A stretch of DNA of 60,576 nt, from contig JADGOO010000077.1 in the NCBI GenBank assembly GCA_017882905.1, positions 1 through 60,576 on the forward strand, read 5' to 3'. This document shows positions 59,306 through 60,576 of this stretch, piece by piece. The notes under the pieces were generated by a model, which was not told the origin of the DNA, did no database searches, and worked only from the letters and a program-made list of their open reading frames with translations. The stretch comes from Acidimicrobiia bacterium (lineage in GTDB: Bacteria; Actinomycetota; Acidimicrobiia; IMCC26256; PALSA-610). A program made the translations under genes and the position numbers. Numbering within the stretch: position 1 is the stretch's first letter; every line of letters starts with the position of its first letter.

Positions 59306-60458
59306 CGAGCGAGCGAGCCCGCAGGACGAACGCGATGGCGGTGCCGGCGGCTGCGATCACGCCCGCAAGCGCGACGGCCGGGAGCGCCACGGCACCCTGT
59401 GCTTCGAGGAGCGCGCCGATCGCCCAGGGCAATGCCATCGCGCCGAGCCCGGAACCCACGAGGTAGAGGCTCGTGACCGTGCCGGTGGCGGGCACGGCGG
59501 TCTCGCTCACCGAGAGCATGCTCGGGAACATCGACGCGATCCCGAACGCGAACACGACGGTTCCCGCCCAGAGCACGAGCCGGTTGTCGCCGCCCACGAG
59601 CAGCGCCGTCGCGGCGCCCGCCGCGATCAGGTGGTCGCCCGCGAGCATGCGCGCCGGGCTCACGCGCCGGGCGATCGGAACGCCGGCGATACGTCCGATT
59701 GCGAACGAGCCGAGGAACACCGCCCCGAGGAGCGTCGCTTCCTGCGTGCTGCGCACACCACGATGGCGGGCGTACTCGTAGACCCACCCCGCGAAGCCGA
59801 TCTCGACTCCGACGTACACGCCGAACCACGCCGCCCCGAGCGCCGTCATCGCGCGGCACCCCGGCGGGATCCCTCGCCCGATCGCTTCGTGCGGGTTCGC
59901 CGGACCGAGACGGCGACCGAGCACGACCACGGGCACGAACGCGACCAGCGCGACTGCGAGGTACGCCGAGTCGATGCCGTCGGTCCATGCGAGCGAACGG
60001 CCCACGATGAGCGGCGCCGCCGTGGCGCCGATCGCGAACGCGGCATGCAGGGCGTTCATCGACGCGCCGCCACCGAAGCGCCACAGCACCACGGAGTTGG
60101 CCGCGATCTCGATCAACCCGGTGCCGAACCCGAGCACGACCTCGACCACGACGAGCACGGCCAGGCTGTTGCCGCGCGGCACGCACAGGGCGGCAGCGCC
60201 CATGATCAACAGGCCCACCTGCATCACCCGGTGCACGTCCCGTCGGGCGACGAGCTGGCCACAGAGGATCACGCCCACGAGGTAGCCGAGCGACGAGGCG
60301 GTGAAGAGCACCCCGATCGTGGCCGTGCTCGACCCGGTGTGCGCCCGCAGCGTGGCGAGCGACGGCCCGAGCACGAGCGTCGCCACCCCCATCGCGCCGA
60401 ACGCCCCCAAGTACGACACGAGCGGCGTGGACTGCGGGGTCGAGGGGGAAGACGCCAC
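59295..60458 (-). CDS. MFS transporter
   Basis: A 387-residue major facilitator with about 12 helices (YLGAFGAMGVATLVLGPSLATL, LFTASSLGYLVGVILCGQLV, VLVVVEVVLGFGTGLIEIAANS, LGAVFLGSFAIGRIAGVPIARRV). GQLVARRDVHRVMQVGLL resembles motif A. NALHAAFAIGATAAPL recalls the fucose/FucP-like and YbjJ-type subfamily. Substrate is unknown. I used the GTG at 60458; the open frame continues to 60569 with Arg-rich, less convincing sequence. It overlaps the kinase gene by 11 bases at the 3' end. The last 118 bases of the window show only a weak TAGACG box. Confidence 0.85.
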   Translation of the reverse strand: MASSPSTPQSTPLVSYLGAFGAMGVATLVLGPSLATLRAHTGSSTATIGVLFTASSLGYLVGVILCGQLVARRDVHRVMQVGLLIMGAAALCVPRGNSLAVLVVVEVVLGFGTGLIEIAANSVVLWRFGGGASMNALHAAFAIGATAAPLIVGRSLAWTDGIDSAYLAVALVAFVPVVVLGRRLGPANPHEAIGRGIPPGCRAMTALGAAWFGVYVGVEIGFAGWVYEYARHRGVRSTQEATLLGAVFLGSFAIGRIAGVPIARRVSPARMLAGDHLIAAGAATALLVGGDNRLVLWAGTVVFAFGIASMFPSMLSVSETAVPATGTVTSLYLVGSGLGAMALPWAIGALLEAQGAVALPAVALAGVIAAAGTAIAFVLRARSLVSR

Positions 60459-60576
60459 ACCGAAGCGTCTAGCAGAGCCGCCGGAGACGGCGATCGGAGC
60501 AGCCCGGGAGCGACGAAGGAGCGACACGGGTGCGCAGTGAGCTCGTGCGGTAGGCGGAGCCGTCGCCATGGACGCG

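Overview
The window is GC-rich (by eye about two thirds G+C), densely coded bacterial chromosome. Strong third-position G/C bias, frequent GTG starts, a Ku plus LigD-type polymerase pair, a HelD-type helicase, many acyl-CoA enzymes and secreted proteins with proline/alanine-rich linkers point to Actinomycetota. The six-fold GYWL-repeat glucosaminidase and the fused LIV transporter make me lean towards class Acidimicrobiia; that placement is inference. I see no rRNA, tRNA, CRISPR, insertion sequence or phage gene, and no stretch over 300 bases without a gene.

Layout. 1-2889: 3' part of gltB, then gltD. 2890-8391: envelope/secreted block (membrane-anchored trypsin-like protease, small unknown gene, gluzincin peptidase, SGNH esterase). 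8426-16419: two acyl-CoA dehydrogenases, an MFS exporter, aat, an ArsC/Spx thiol protein, a methyltransferase, an LLM flavoprotein, a GNAT and a PaaI-type thioesterase. 16513-20313: unknown secreted protein, AlaX, poly-gamma-glutamate hydrolase-like protein, a histidine phosphatase and a hot-dog thioesterase. 20325-25467: a YceH-aldehyde dehydrogenase fusion, a type-B carboxylesterase and a glucosaminidase with a propeller-like repeat domain. 25525-32301: lipid enzymes (enoyl-CoA hydratase, PhyH, thiolase, SDR), a gamma-carbonic-anhydrase-like protein, a VIT1-type metal transporter and a GGDEF protein with a degenerate EAL domain. 32374-39533: a methyltransferase, the NHEJ pair, a HEAT protein, a signal-less periplasmic-binding-fold protein and a HelD-like ATPase. 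39589-48167: a minus-strand operon for a LIV-type transporter: TetR, LivH-LivM fusion, MFS-LivF-LivG fusion, a substrate-binding lipoprotein and an acetyltransferase. 48296-60458: DUF4097-like protein plus cyclase, acyl-CoA synthetase, a second cyclase, an epoxide-hydrolase-like protein, GNAT, gpm, a five-gene phosphatase/acyl-CoA synthetase operon and an MFS transporter.

How it fits together. Much of the window serves fatty-acid or other acyl-CoA degradation and its exchange with branched-chain substrates (two acyl-CoA dehydrogenases, thiolase, enoyl-CoA hydratase, PhyH, two acyl-CoA synthetases, thioesterases, LIV uptake). Nucleotide signalling is represented by one diguanylate cyclase and two class III cyclases.

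The most unusual items are the MFS-ABC-ABC fusion, the YceH-ALDH fusion, a 59-bp palindromic repeat present twice, each time between convergent genes and each time supplying the same C-terminal TQLA to a minus-strand gene, and a recurrent promoter layout in which a TAnnnT box lies 6-8 bases before the start codon (leaderless transcription), at least once interleaved with a divergent twin.
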